This document shows positions 50,818 through 63,200 of a DNA stretch of 64,000 nucleotides, one piece after another. Position 1 is the stretch's first letter; each line of letters starts with the position of its first letter. This stretch comes from Balanoglossus misakiensis (taxonomy: Eukaryota; Hemichordata), in assembly GCA_040954595.2 (NCBI GenBank), contig CM082580.2, positions 7,998,001-8,062,000 of the forward strand. The letters run 5' to 3'. Below the pieces are notes generated by a model that had not been told where the DNA came from, ran no database searches, and saw only the letters and a program-made list of their open reading frames with translations. The position numbers were made by a program, and so were the translations under genes.

Positions 50818-51855
50818 TTAACCGCTTGTCTTGACGCAACATAAACGCGACAGAATTTCACGCAGTCTGTTTTTCAGGGCTCTGTTAAAATAACCATATA
50901 TGATGGGATCCATGACGGAATTGCCCAGCGCCAGGAGACTGATGAACGAGCGGGCTTCCAGCGGTATCAGCAGGGGAGAGAAAAATGCGTCCACTATCAG
51001 GGATGAAAACAAAGGACACCAGGAGAGTTCAAAATACGCAAGGATGTAGATGACGGTGGTGAACGCCTTGCGATTGCGCCGGCGGTTGCTTCGTTTTGTC
51101 TCGGCCTTTGCGCCGTTGGTGCTGCCCGCTTCGCCGTTGTACTCCGATCCCACTGTCGCGACGACGTTCGATGGGTTGGGTGCGCCGCCGTCCGCCTGGC
51201 TCTTCGACGCGTCCACCTCGCAGTTTCGGATGCGATTGGCCTGCCGGTTGGCTATCTTCAGGATGCGGGCGTAGAGTGTGGTGGAGACGACGATGGGGAT
51301 GACCAGGCCGGTGACAAAGAGAAAGACTGAGTACCCCGGGGGGTACACTTCGCCCCTGTGACACGTGTTCGTCTTCCGCCGCCACCCCATCACCGGCAGA
51401 AATCCGATGACGAACGCGTAGACCCACACGACGCCTATGATCGCCACCGCCCGCCCGGGAGTCATGGTGACGCGGTACTTCAGCGGCGACGTGATGGCCA
51501 GGTATCGGTCGACCGTCACGGCGACGATGTTGGTGATCGAGCTGAGGCAGACGACGACGGTGAAACAGGCGGCGTATATGCACGTCGTGTATCCCTTCAG
51601 CAGGGCCGTCGGGAAGGCGAAGTTGACGGGGATGACGACGAAGCCGACCATCAGGTCGCTCAGCGACAAGTTCAAGATGAAGAGGTTGGTCACGGTGCGC
51701 AGGTCCGGCGTCGTCACGATGGCGAATATCAGAAGTCCGTTGCATGAGATGATCACGATCATCATCACCGCGAGAACGGACGAGTGGAATGCCATCGACG
51801 TCACCGAATCCACCACAACTGCGGTGGTGTCGTTCAAGGTGTCGTTACCAATCAT
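50818..51855 (-). CDS. Class A (rhodopsin-family) GPCR, adenosine-receptor-like orphan
   Basis: A seven-helix receptor of 345 aa in one exon. The frame extends upstream without an ATG, so the first ATG (51855) is taken. It follows with two N-glycosylation sites, NDT at residues 4 and 8. Landmarks: helix 1 SCNGLL, helix 2 LSLSD, helix 3 Cys then TVDRYLAI (DRY intact), Trp in helix 4, a Cys in extracellular loop 2 (KTNTC), helix 6 SWCP instead of CWxP, and helix 7 NSVMDPIIY (DPxxY). The helix 3 position for the aminergic Asp (3.32) is Thr, so it is not an amine receptor. NSVxxPIIY and the VIPVNF and PLKY stretches recall adenosine receptors. Intracellular loop 3 is long and Gly/Ser/Ala-rich. 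Ligand unknown. GC content is much higher than its surroundings, which opens long false frames on the other strand and frames. Confidence 0.92.
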   Translation of the reverse strand: MIGNDTLNDTTAVVVDSVTSMAFHSSVLAVMMIVIISCNGLLIFAIVTTPDLRTVTNLFILNLSLSDLMVGFVVIPVNFAFPTALLKGYTTCIYAACFTVVVCLSSITNIVAVTVDRYLAITSPLKYRVTMTPGRAVAIIGVVWVYAFVIGFLPVMGWRRKTNTCHRGEVYPPGYSVFLFVTGLVIPIVVSTTLYARILKIANRQANRIRNCEVDASKSQADGGAPNPSNVVATVGSEYNGEAGSTNGAKAETKRSNRRRNRKAFTTVIYILAYFELSWCPLFSSLIVDAFFSPLLIPLEARSFISLLALGNSVMDPIIYGYFNRALKNRLREILSRLCCVKTSG

Positions 51856-54176
51856 CTTGAAGCGAGACTCTGACTCAAACCGATTCCCATAAATAACCGA
51901 CGAGACGTTTGTGGCGAACAAGTGGTTGCGGGGGCTTCGAGTTCACAAACTACTTTTTGTTAACTGCGAAGATGTCTGAAGAGTTATCCGATAAGCTTAA
52001 ATCTGAAATAGTTAATTTGTTTAAGTTGAACATGACGAGCTTAAAACTTCTTCGATTGAATGCTGTATTGCACATATTTATTTGCAGTTAAAAACGTTTT
52101 AGATGGATTTTTATCAGTAACATTCTATTCCCCCCCCCCCTCGTCCATACAATGCATAAACGCATCAACCATACCCGCAATCAACAAGTTGTACCACTCA
52201 GTCGGTTTCTGTAGTACATGTATTCTGACTAACCCCGGACGAAATAATCAGTATTTTTTTTTTGTTTCACATGCACCAAAATATTCCTCGAACGCCAAAG
52301 GTAACAACACATATATACTTACTAACAATACGCAAGACTCCCTGCGTCTTCAAGACTCGTTGCTGCTCCGCACGCATGTACTGCAGATATCGACATCACC
52401 GAAATACTGACGGGCCCTTTATAAAAGCGCCGCCTTCATTGCGCACATTCGTTACCATGGCAATGTCCAGCGACGGCGGTACCTTGTCGGCCGCGCTGCG
52501 CACTATAGTTTGCGTCACAGTGGCCTGGAAATGGGGACAGACACAAGTACCTTGGCCGGGGATGCCTTATAGGCGGGGATCTACCTCATCAGAGGAGAAA
52601 GAGAGAGGGGAGCGAGAGAGAGAGAGGGGGGAGGGGATAATAACGAACAGGAAACATCCAAGAACTTCAGTTTGAGATACGTATACTGCTATGATATAAC
52701 GGTACACTGTTACCTAAAGAACGAATGACAAAAGTCCTTGCGGTCCAAGTGACGGCGACATAGTATGGCAGTCTCATGTCAGAAATGACCAACAGACGTA
52801 CACGTGTGAGGAAGGATGAAGGGAGCTTTGGGAAAAAGATCACTGTAAACTCTTGCTCTTAGTTTAATCGTGGTCGATTAATGTCAGGCCAAGGAAAAAT
52901 GTGGTGACCCTCTCCCACATTGCACCATCCCCCCACCCCCCCCCCCACCCCGGTTAATTCTGCCAATGCCCTTATACAGGTCGTGGCTCTTCTTAACTAG
53001 TAGAGGTAGCTCTGACAAAATATCACGATATAGGCCGGGCATTCTGTTGAAATTTTGAAACAAAACTTTGGCGACGAGGAGTTCTCTGTTACAATATCCC
53101 GACTTTTAGATTTTCTTCTTCCGCCTACGATTTCAGCGAAGTAATTTTTATCAATAGAGTCCATTCAACAGCAAAAAATCATCTTTTTCAAATAAATATC
53201 ATGGTTTCCGTTTATGTCTACATATCGCAGTCGACTCCGCCGAGCTTCTTCTTCGCGAGCTGTAAAATCTCCTGGTTGTCGCCCTTTGTACGAATGAATG
53301 AATCTCGTTTTGACGGAAGTTACAAGGAATGAACGAACAAGTCCTTTGATGGGGGCCTTTTCCTTTCAACGCACTTCCGACAATTTCGAGAAGAGTGCAG
53401 ATACCGCTGGAAACAATTACGTCGTTTGTTGCAAGTTTCTTCATTTGAACAGCACCCCAACCCATGTTTTCGTTCATATATTTAGTTTCGGAGTGATTGT
53501 ACAAAGCCTTGGGCTGATAACATACAATTTCATTGGCGTTGGAATACATGCACTTTGCACAGTGTTTGTGACAGCTGTCGACAAAGATTCAACACACGCG
53601 TGAAGCCATCAACGCAGACTTAAATAGGACTAGGCAATTTTCTTCATCATACATGAATTCACTGTGTGTTATCAGTCCCCCCTTCACGGTTAGCTACTAT
53701 CTTCCAAGGACGATATGATTTCTCTCATTCACAGTATGGATTGCTTGGCTGACACACTGAGAATTACTTTTGACTATTGAGAAAAGAATCTGTCGCAACG
53801 AGTCTGCTATTCCCCTGCAAGGGGGAATGGGTCAATGCACACAGTGTCCAGCAGCATGTGTCATAGGCCTGAGAGAGAGAGCGGAGATAAGGGTCACAGG
53901 TAAAAGTGTCACTATTTCTTATACCATCAAATTTATTGTCAATTTCTTACAGTTAATGTTCTGGAGGAAAAATAAACAACAATCCATCTTTTTTTCTGAC
54001 AAGTTTTATCTAACATGTCACATTCTCCCTAGTGAACTCGCTACTACCTTTGTTATCCTGGAAATGAAAAATTGAAATAAAAACAACTGAATCGAATTAG
54101 ATTTTGTACAGAAAACGAAATATTGGCTGTACATGCAAGAAAATTGCCAAACAACATATACCACTTCAAGGAACGG

Positions 54177-54191
54177 GGCGCCCTCTGCAGG
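54177..54191 (-). promoter_or_regulatory. CTCF-like motif
   Basis: GGCGCCCTCTGCAGG matches 14 of 15 positions of RSYGCCMYCTRSTGG (minus orientation). Confidence 0.4.
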
Positions 54192-54372
54192 CAGTATTCA
54201 AGGTGGTGGAAATTTGGACTACCGTTTCAGCTGCTGTTTCGTTGCTACCGTTTGGTGGCAAGAATTTCTGCGAAATTCTAATAATGTGAACTCATATTCC
54301 ATTTATTCATTGTGAAACAGCAGCAATGAAGGCAAAAACAAATAGGGATAGCTATAAAGTTGGGCGTCGAAC

Positions 54373-54387
54373 AGCGCCATCTAGAGG
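54373..54387 (-). promoter_or_regulatory. CTCF-like motif
   Basis: AGCGCCATCTAGAGG matches 14 of 15 positions of the same consensus, 196 bp from the previous site and in the same orientation. Confidence 0.4.
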
Positions 54388-57238
54388 CATCAAGGATGCA
54401 GAAAATTTAATAAGAAACCATGGTTGCATACAAGATGGCAAGGGACTGTCTTAGATTGTCACGTACATTCAAGAAAAGACGTTTAACACTTACATTCGAC
54501 CAAAACCCCTCCTGACTCCGATAATAAATCGCGTGTGCAGTTGATCAAAAGTCATGTTTGCTACTAAGTCTAAACGAACAAATTATGCCCTTTTGAAAGT
54601 ATGTGACAATCCATGACAGTCCCAGAAGAGAAACGAAAATTCTCAAACTACCCACAAATACTAGTCTCTTGATTCAACACTGGTATGCTCCTTGAAATCT
54701 TTATACACACACCAGCTCATGAAACTGAGCGAGTGACGGAATCTGTCACATCTTCAAAAGAAAATCCTTCTCCGTTTCACTAAAACTATAATACAATCCC
54801 TGCAATATATATTTTTAAAAAGTACATCGTCATTTTTTTTAAACAGCAAGATGCTTCCACTGGTAAGGAATACAATACGTCTGTGAACAATAGAGTTGGC
54901 TTCGTATGATTTGTCGTCTTCCGGCTGACGGTTCATGCACTTGACTTTGGACACTCTGCAACATGACACCACCTCTTGCTGGTGTCACTTTAAATTTGCT
55001 CACAAACATATTTCGGGTGACTTTTGTAAATGGCAAAAGTAAACAAACATAAATAAAAACTGTTGAGAAGTCCTTCATTCCTGAGTTTGACTCAGAGAGG
55101 AGTCCTTTCACAAACGTCATGACTGAGGAATGATATTCACTGGTTCACTACTTGTGGTGGTCGAGCTGATAACCGTACAGTATCCAAACTGGTGTAAATG
55201 TCTTGGAATATTTTCAAACAGAATTTCAGGTAGACTAGTATGTACCGGTAGCAAGGTTCAGTTTTCGTTATTTGTACTTGAAAACTGCAAATATATCAAC
55301 TTTGTGACCAACAGTGCAGTTGGAAAAGCCCAAAACGGATAAATCACCAAATTGAATATGAACCTAAAAATCACAGAAATTTTATAAGTGAGTTAATGAT
55401 GTATTTGAAGTGATTTTTGGCTGGATTTGACCCATGACCCTGTTTTCCCAGCATTCCCTTGTACCACACTGGAAGTAAACAATCTGATTTGGCTATGAAA
55501 TAAAACAGTGTGGCAAACGACCGAATGATTCATCATCAACATGATACAAATTTATGACAAATTTGCTTAATACACTATTCATGAACTTTTTGGCGTTTGG
55601 TGGCGGCGTTGGGGAGGGGTGTGTTCAAATTTCGAAGTTACAATCTAGAGAGCAGAAAAGCTATCATGTTTGTACAATGTACATGCACACGCCTCTTTAA
55701 CACTGAAGGAGCAGAGATCTCTGACTTGTCTTACCGACGATGACGGTAGCGCCGCGAAGTCAGACAAGACAGTGGCACACTTTGGCACACACAGTAATTC
55801 ACTGGTATTCAGCGTGAACAGACTGGTTAAAAAATCAGCCCACTCTAACAATGTCCTTGCCAGATGCACACTGTTTGTCAGACATGTCACACACATGACC
55901 TACTCACTTTTTTGTTCCATTGGCATCAAAATTTATTCAAATTCTAGAAGAGTACAGATTAGAAATTACCCTATTGCTAAGTCATTTCATCCATGGGAGA
56001 ACATACACTTGACCCGATCAACTTTTTCAGAAATAAAAATTTACATACAAGACGTAATTTTCTAATTTGTCTACTACACATGCCAGAAACGATTTATTTA
56101 GCATTCATTGCCTGGGGCAAAATATTTTATCGTGTTTAATTTCTTGACTATTATTTATACACGGCTAAACTTCACAATCTCGTGTACGATTTTCTATGAT
56201 ACAGATTCGAATACAGACACAGTCTGTAGTCCGAAGTCATTCAAATATGCACACTCAAGCAACAAACAAGAACGTGAAAAACAAAATCTTGAATGAGTAC
56301 TTTCTGATTGGATACACAGATACATGTACATTGTAAAACATGGCAGCTCTTCTAATCATTAGCATATTGGTTCAATTTGCACCTGTTACACTGTTTAGCG
56401 TCAACAGCAACAATTGATCAGAAAACAAATTCAACATTCTTATCTTTTTAAAATATATCTACATGAAAATATTTACACTTAACAGTCACCGTCCTCCCAA
56501 GATTGGAAAGTCTCGGGGAAATATTCTTTAATTTAATTTCTAAGGGGTATTAAGAGCGCAAATCATGTTACGTTCCAAAGCTTGGGTGCTGTTAACCTTT
56601 TAGACCCTGTTTGATAAGACGACATCACAGATATTCTGAGTGGGGTAATGTCGCCCTCTGTGAACATCATTCCGACTGCCTTTGTTTTTTTTCAAGGTTG
56701 CTATTTCCATATTTGGCCTTCTGCAATCTGCTGATACGCGCTCTTTCGGCAGAAACGAAAATCTCGCTGTTCTTCCGCAAAGTCTGGCAAGATTGCAGAG
56801 AACAGCGACTGAATAGCATGTCGTAGTCAGCGCGATGAAAATAACTTCCCGTACAACAAAAAACAAGAGGAGAAATTCTGCCGTTCCTCTTTCATAGCTT
56901 GACACTTCTTTGAAGTTGAATCTAAAACTGACTGCTGTCTGCAGGCTGTACTGCACCAGCAATGGTGGAGGAGCAAACTGAGAGAATCGGTGGCCCCATT
57001 TGCATAACAGTGGTTGTCCCAGCCTTCACAAGAGGTACACTGCAAGGTCACTGCAAGGTCATGGAGTGTGTGTGTGTGTGTTGTGGAAAAGTCGCACATC
57101 AGCGTTCCCAGTTTTCGAAACTTGGAAAAAATCAATATATTGTGTAGTTTGTTGATTGATTGATTGGAAGCCTTATTTTTGTTACACTGTGGCATTATAA
57201 CTGTTTCAGCCTGAATGACGATCAGGAGGGGTTCACAC

Positions 57239-60200
57239 TTAATCCAAACCTGTGAAATAAACAAATCAGTTGTCAGTTGGGTTTTTAAAATAGAACTATC
57301 GTGAGCTGAGAATAATTTCCAACTTAGTCAAATAATAGTGTTTCATATTTTACCATGTCTTTTGCACCACTTACCTGCTTGCTTTAACACTAAGAAATTG
57401 AGAATATCTGATAACGACACAACACCTATAACATGTTGATTTTTGTCAACTATGACAAGCCGATGTACCTGGAAAAAAAACCAAAATAAATAAAATTAAT
57501 TTATTGGTACATTTTAAATTAAAAGTTGATTTCATAATGATAAAACCTTTACAAATCATTTAATTATACACTTATTTATATTTGAGATTTTCCAGTTTTA
57601 CCTGAGAACACAGAGACTCACCTCAGCATTGACTATTCTTGTTAATATGGTCGCTAGTGTTTCCGTGGGTACGCATTTATGAACACCTTCAAAGTAGGTC
57701 TCTCTGTGTTGTAATGCTTGTTTTATTGAAATGTCCAAGTTATTGTATGTCTTCTCTGCAGCAAGGTTCTACGGAAAGAAAGAGAAGTTGACAGCTGAGT
57801 AGAAGAAGACGGCAGATGGAATTACATAGGTGAGCAGTTGAACTCCGCAGATGAATTTCACCTGGTGAGCAGATGACATCAACAATGTAGCTAACAAATG
57901 AGCAGTTGATATTGTCACATCAACAGACGAAATGAACAGATACAGCAGTAAAACTGACAAGGTGACATTAGCATAAATGCAAATGAAATCAACTCAGACA
58001 GCAGTATGTTTTTCAGTTAAGGAATTCTACTGGTAAAAAAATATCACAATTTCAAAAGCTTCACTTACAATGACGTCAAATTTGGAGTAGACGTCAACGA
58101 CTCGGCCCTGCTCGTCTAATACTGGAAGGGCCGACACTCTCCTCTCCATGAACATTTTCAACGCTATGATCAACGGCGTGTCCGGTGATGCCTGTCAACA
58201 GTCAACATCGATTGATCAGTGTGTGGTAAATCTATAAGCTGTTATCGAACAAATTCCAAACTGCTTGTATCATGTGGAGAAATTGGATCAGAAAGTGTGT
58301 AAAAAAAAAAATGTCTAGTATGAAAACCACCTGTACACTGTTTACAAAATCTGTGATCTCCCTTGCTGGCGCCCTTTACGGCCAAAAGAAGGTTAATTTT
58401 GCTTACAAATCTATGTTCATCAACTGCAAAGATGGATGGAAACTCACCGTTGCAATGTTTCTGTAGGTGCCTATGCCCAGATCTTCCAGACTTCTGTTCA
58501 TGAACTCGGGAAGTTTGATTTCACGAACCTGAACGAGAGACACCAATAAAAACAAAATATTCAATTTTGAGGCAAATTTATTTCAATCTATTTTAGGACT
58601 GCTCTTTCAATTTCCTTTTGTTTCTCATCATCAGACCGAGCCTGTTTTGTTTTTTTGCAATTTGTGACCATACAACAAGTGTCATCATGAATGATGTCCA
58701 ACCTAGGATTCAGTAAAATTTATTTGAGTAAGACCTTTTCTATATTTTCAAGTATAAACTATTAATACTTTTGTGATACTTTGTTATGAAGAGATTTTTT
58801 TCAATGTTTTTATTGAATTTCAACTGACTCACATAGGCCGTATGATGAGAAACACATTTTTTGAAAGGGTGCCCTCACAGTTATTATCCACGCCGCACAC
58901 TAATTGTTATACAGTAACACTGTCATGAACATGTTAGGAAACACAAGACGATCGCATCCTATTGCACCAACATCCAGGTGAAACCATCCACGCTGTATTA
59001 GACTGTGTTTGCTGTGCATTGTCGCGTGCATGGTGGATAAAAACAACAAATTATCACAATCAACGGATTAGTTTCCAATGACTTTTCACACCAGTACAGG
59101 ATACAACCTTTTCTCCCGAGGACGAAGTATCCACCACTGAAAGATTTCCGACACTTTGCATCTGGAAACATATGAAAGGATGGCAGGGGTTCTACAAATT
59201 AAACCCAGCAGGAGACTATGGAAGTCATACACCCATGTCATTCTTCTAAAGCATTGACAGACTCATGGGGGAAAAGTGCAACCTTCGACCCTGCAACCTT
59301 TGACCTTTGATGAAATTCCAGATTCCCATGATGCACCCCTTTAAATAAAACCCTTCCAATGAGCAACTTTCCTCAGTTTCAAAGAACAGCTGATTTGAGT
59401 ACAATTACTGGCAAACTGAAGGATGCAATATACACAGCATATGTTTTGTATGTTGCACCCTTAATAACCAGATAGAAATATTAACGTCCGTACTGGGTAA
59501 ACCAATGTCCCCCCCCCCCCCCCCTCAAATTCAGAAGTCCCTAAAACCATATTTGAAAATTCTTGCATGGTTTCTGTAGAATTAAAACAAAACAAAACAA
59601 ATGAAGTACTCACATAGAGGTATACGTATCTGAGTATTCGTTTATGTGTGAGTATGTAGAGGACGTTGCCCGTCTGTCTGTCAATAACAGGAAGCCTATG
59701 AATCTTGTTCTTGATGAGAATACGAACAGCATCAAATAGACTGGAATACAACAACACCACCAGGTTAAGACTGTGAAATGTGATTTATAGCAATGGGTGA
59801 ACAAGAAACAATATATTTCTTAGAACATAAATGGATTCTTTTCAATAAAAAAAGATTAAGAAAACAAGAGATTTTAAGAGGATACATTCTCAAACAATTA
59901 ATGCACACAGAAGTAGAACTGTAATCAGTGGCCGCAGTAACCGACACAGAAAAGAAAAAAAAGATTACCCACCTCTCATCTGGTCCAATTGACACTAAGG
60001 ATCTCCCCCTGTTTTGAAGTACGTCTGTGGAGAAAAAAAGAGAGAATAAATAAACATTATTATGAGTGCGATACACGTGCATGAAACAGCGGTGTTTGTC
60101 TGTTGTTCCGCCAAACTCATATACCGTCACAGCGGGTACTTTGCCAGGTGACGTCAACCGGTATAACAGACCTGAATATTAAGGTAATTTATCTATGCCG

Positions 60201-63200
60201 GTATTTGAAATGTTACGTTTCATCATGGAGTTCATAAACCTCAACATTTTTCCAAGAGACACAATTACTGTTTTGTGTATATCCTGATATGGTTAAAAGG
60301 GCGCGACTAAAATGTCTGACCACAAGGTGGCGCACTATATAAGACAGAATGATCATTCCCGTTCTTTTCCTTTAGAGGACCTTATCTCTACTGAGCCAAC
60401 ATCAAACACATAAAAGCAAACAGATTACTCTCCCACAAAGATGGACGGACTCCCCTGGAGCCCTGTGACCTAGTGTCCTTCACGTCCATGTACAGCACAA
60501 CATTTCACATTACTATCCCAAACACATTCCATTCCTTTATTTATTTTTAATCAATTCCTGGCATTTCATTTATTTTCCCTTAGAACTTGCTGAACTGAAC
60601 GGCATATCAAAGTGTTGTTGCTTTTTTCAGATCAGACAAAAGATTATTATTCTGGTGCAGAAGTGACGTTCACTGAAGCTCATGATTTGCCATGAATTAA
60701 AGCCCCAGACTGGAATTTACGGCTTAAACTGCTTTAAAAGTCAAGGAAGTTCACAGTATAATGCCCTTGAGGCATCTAGAATTTTGATATCCTTCTTTCA
60801 AGTATTTGAAAGCAGAAAATTTCCCATTGTAATGTTCCGCACTATAATTTTCTGAATCAAATCTTCGTATAAAAATAATGTGATACACAGCACTTATTTT
60901 AACTTGATTCTTAACACTGAATTTGATAATTTATTGACACAAAAAGAGGTCAAGTTCAAGTGTTTCAGGCATTTGACCTTTGACATTCTGATGCTCTGCC
61001 AGTCTATATTTAGACACAACTCTTTGCTTGCAAGACTTTGAATTCTAATACATTTCTGACCTTTGATCTTTTACCTCCCTTCCGTCATGTTAATATCAAA
61101 ATCCTGGGTGAGTCTTTAAGACTGAGACTCTACCTTGTCCAGTAAAATTTCGTTGATTCAGTCTCCATGGAAACAGATTTAACTGCACGATATCTATTTT
61201 TGATGAGCCTCAAACTATCAGCAGTAAATCACATGTCAAAGGTCACAAGTCTTAGAATAAAGCGAACAATTTAGCGAACATGGTAGAAACCTAAAGTCAG
61301 ATTCAAGACCAAGTCACGGAAGCTCACATTTGTTTCAATAAACATATCTGATATTTCAGATTTTTTCGAATAAGCACACAATGTGATATTTCATTTTATT
61401 ATTAAATTAGTATTGATTCAATGATAGGAATTTAGGTCACGTAACCATAGTTACCCAGGTCTTTTATGTTTCCTTTTGTTTGGCAGATGAGAAATGAGAT
61501 CAACTTGAGAAACCTCAGCCTGCACAATATTTGACAATTGGCCATTTCTCCCCATCTACGTACACAGGACTCAATTTGTCTACACCCCCTCTACACCACA
61601 TTGAACCCAAGTGGAAACTCATCTTCCCAGCGAGCAAACACTTGGCTGTGTGGCAAACACTGAAATACAGTGTCAAGGCCACTAATACTACACAATGCCT
61701 ACCAGGAAAGATTCGCCCAGTTCCATCAACGAGAAATGATAATACTGAATATTTTAAAAAATGAGCTCTTACCCCTCCAGGTTTCTATTTTGTGTTCTTC
61801 TAATTCATCCATTTTAACCTGGTAATGAGAGGGATCAAGATCACATTAGAAAACAAAATAAAATACATGAATGTACTGTGTCCTCACAGTTGGTTTGGTC
61901 TGTTTGAACTTTTTTTCCAGTGAGAAACAACCCACACTAAGATACCAAGCACACTCCTTTCAGCCAACTCTGTTGGGGGAATAGGTTACTTGCATCAATC
62001 GTACCACAGACTGTCTGAATATAGAGCTCGCAGCTCAGCAAAAGATGTCATTTGGTAAGTACTTCTCGACCCTGTGACCTTTAATAAGGGAATACAATAA
62101 CTTCTAATTAACTTATGCTCATATATGGTTAAAAGGTTGCGTCTGCATCTTCTCATGTCTATTTTTTTTCTTGCATGGCCACCCAGTGAAAATCTGCCAT
62201 TGGCCACATCAGTTCACTTTCCATGGCAACTGTGGTTAAATTTGCATGACAGTATGCTGTTAACAGGGACACACAGGAATAAGGAGCAAGGGGGCTTTTT
62301 TGCGCTGCCGAAGGGGATTCTGTTTCTAATGAATGTCAAAGAGTCGAGGTGTGCCATACCCACAATTCAATTACATATTGACCTTTTTAATGAAGACCAA
62401 AGTGGCTGATCATGAAAGTTTTTTTGTGCAATTAGAGAAAGAAACTGAAATGTGTGTTTGCAAAAAAATAACTTTCTCTGGCTAACTGGGCCCAAGGAGA
62501 CACCTGCCTGAAGCATACTGCAACCACCATAACGTATACACCCTCTCACCCCCACATCCCTCTGCTGAAGTCCAACTTTACAATATAAAACTGTGGAGTT
62601 GGACCGAACCATAGTGGGACTGAAAGGGTTTAAACTGAACTTACGAGCAAGATGTCTATCCAGCGACAAAGGAGACTGACGCAGCAAGGTTTTGACACTC
62701 CTATTCACTAACGTTATTTCATACAACTAATACTCGATTGTTATAAATGGTCCAGTTCGATCCACGCGTCAGGTAACAGGGGTGACTGGGGTCACCAGTG
62801 CTTTGTCCCTTCCTCTATACTCAAAACTCATTGAAATGCACATTTAATTTACAGATGCAGGCAGTGTGATTTTCTCAGAGCTTTGTGCAAAGACTTCAAT
62901 ACCTTATTAGAATTCACATCACAGCTATCAGTGAGTCGGGAGGGAAATGCTCTGATACTGAAAATCAAGGGATTTTCATCATCTATTCTCCGTTTGCTGA
63001 TTTGCATGCAGCGCTGCAAAGATCTTGTGGGGGGAAACCGTCTTGTGGGTCCAAATCGTTTCATTATGGGCACCAGCGGCGATAATTGCAATTACAAGGT
63101 TTAAACTGATTTTAATTTTCATCCCTATGTCATCAAATATATGTAGCGACATGTCTCAGTTAGAGTACAGACACTGTTTTGTTATCGAGTGAGGTGAGGC

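Larger units (their letters stand above)
51856..57238. other. Intergenic between GPCR and AMPK gamma
   Basis: No gene recognised in 5.4 kb. Contents: a GA-rich tract (about 52591–52637), a C-rich tract (about 52928–52951), two CTCF-like motifs (54177–54191, 54373–54387) and a weaker one near 56646. The AMPK gamma 3' UTR lies at the right end; a minus-strand AATAAA occurs at 56093–56098. Confidence 0.5.
58529..59613 (-). other. AMPK gamma intron between CBS2 and CBS3 exons
   Basis: A 1.1-kb phase-0 intron containing a candidate 54-nt cassette exon (59108–59161) and a C16 run (59509–59524). Confidence 0.7.

Noticed and set aside
51029-51892. Long open frames overlapping the GPCR in other frames and on the plus strand (up to 238 codons)
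   Set aside because: Byproducts of high GC and few stop codons in the receptor exon. They are His/Arg- or Arg/Asp-rich with no domain, while the minus-strand receptor frame carries all class A landmarks.
53227-53320. Minus-strand frame ending ILQLAKKKLGGVDCDM that looks like a protein C-terminus
   Set aside because: An in-frame stop lies close upstream and there is no credible acceptor between, so no exon can be built.
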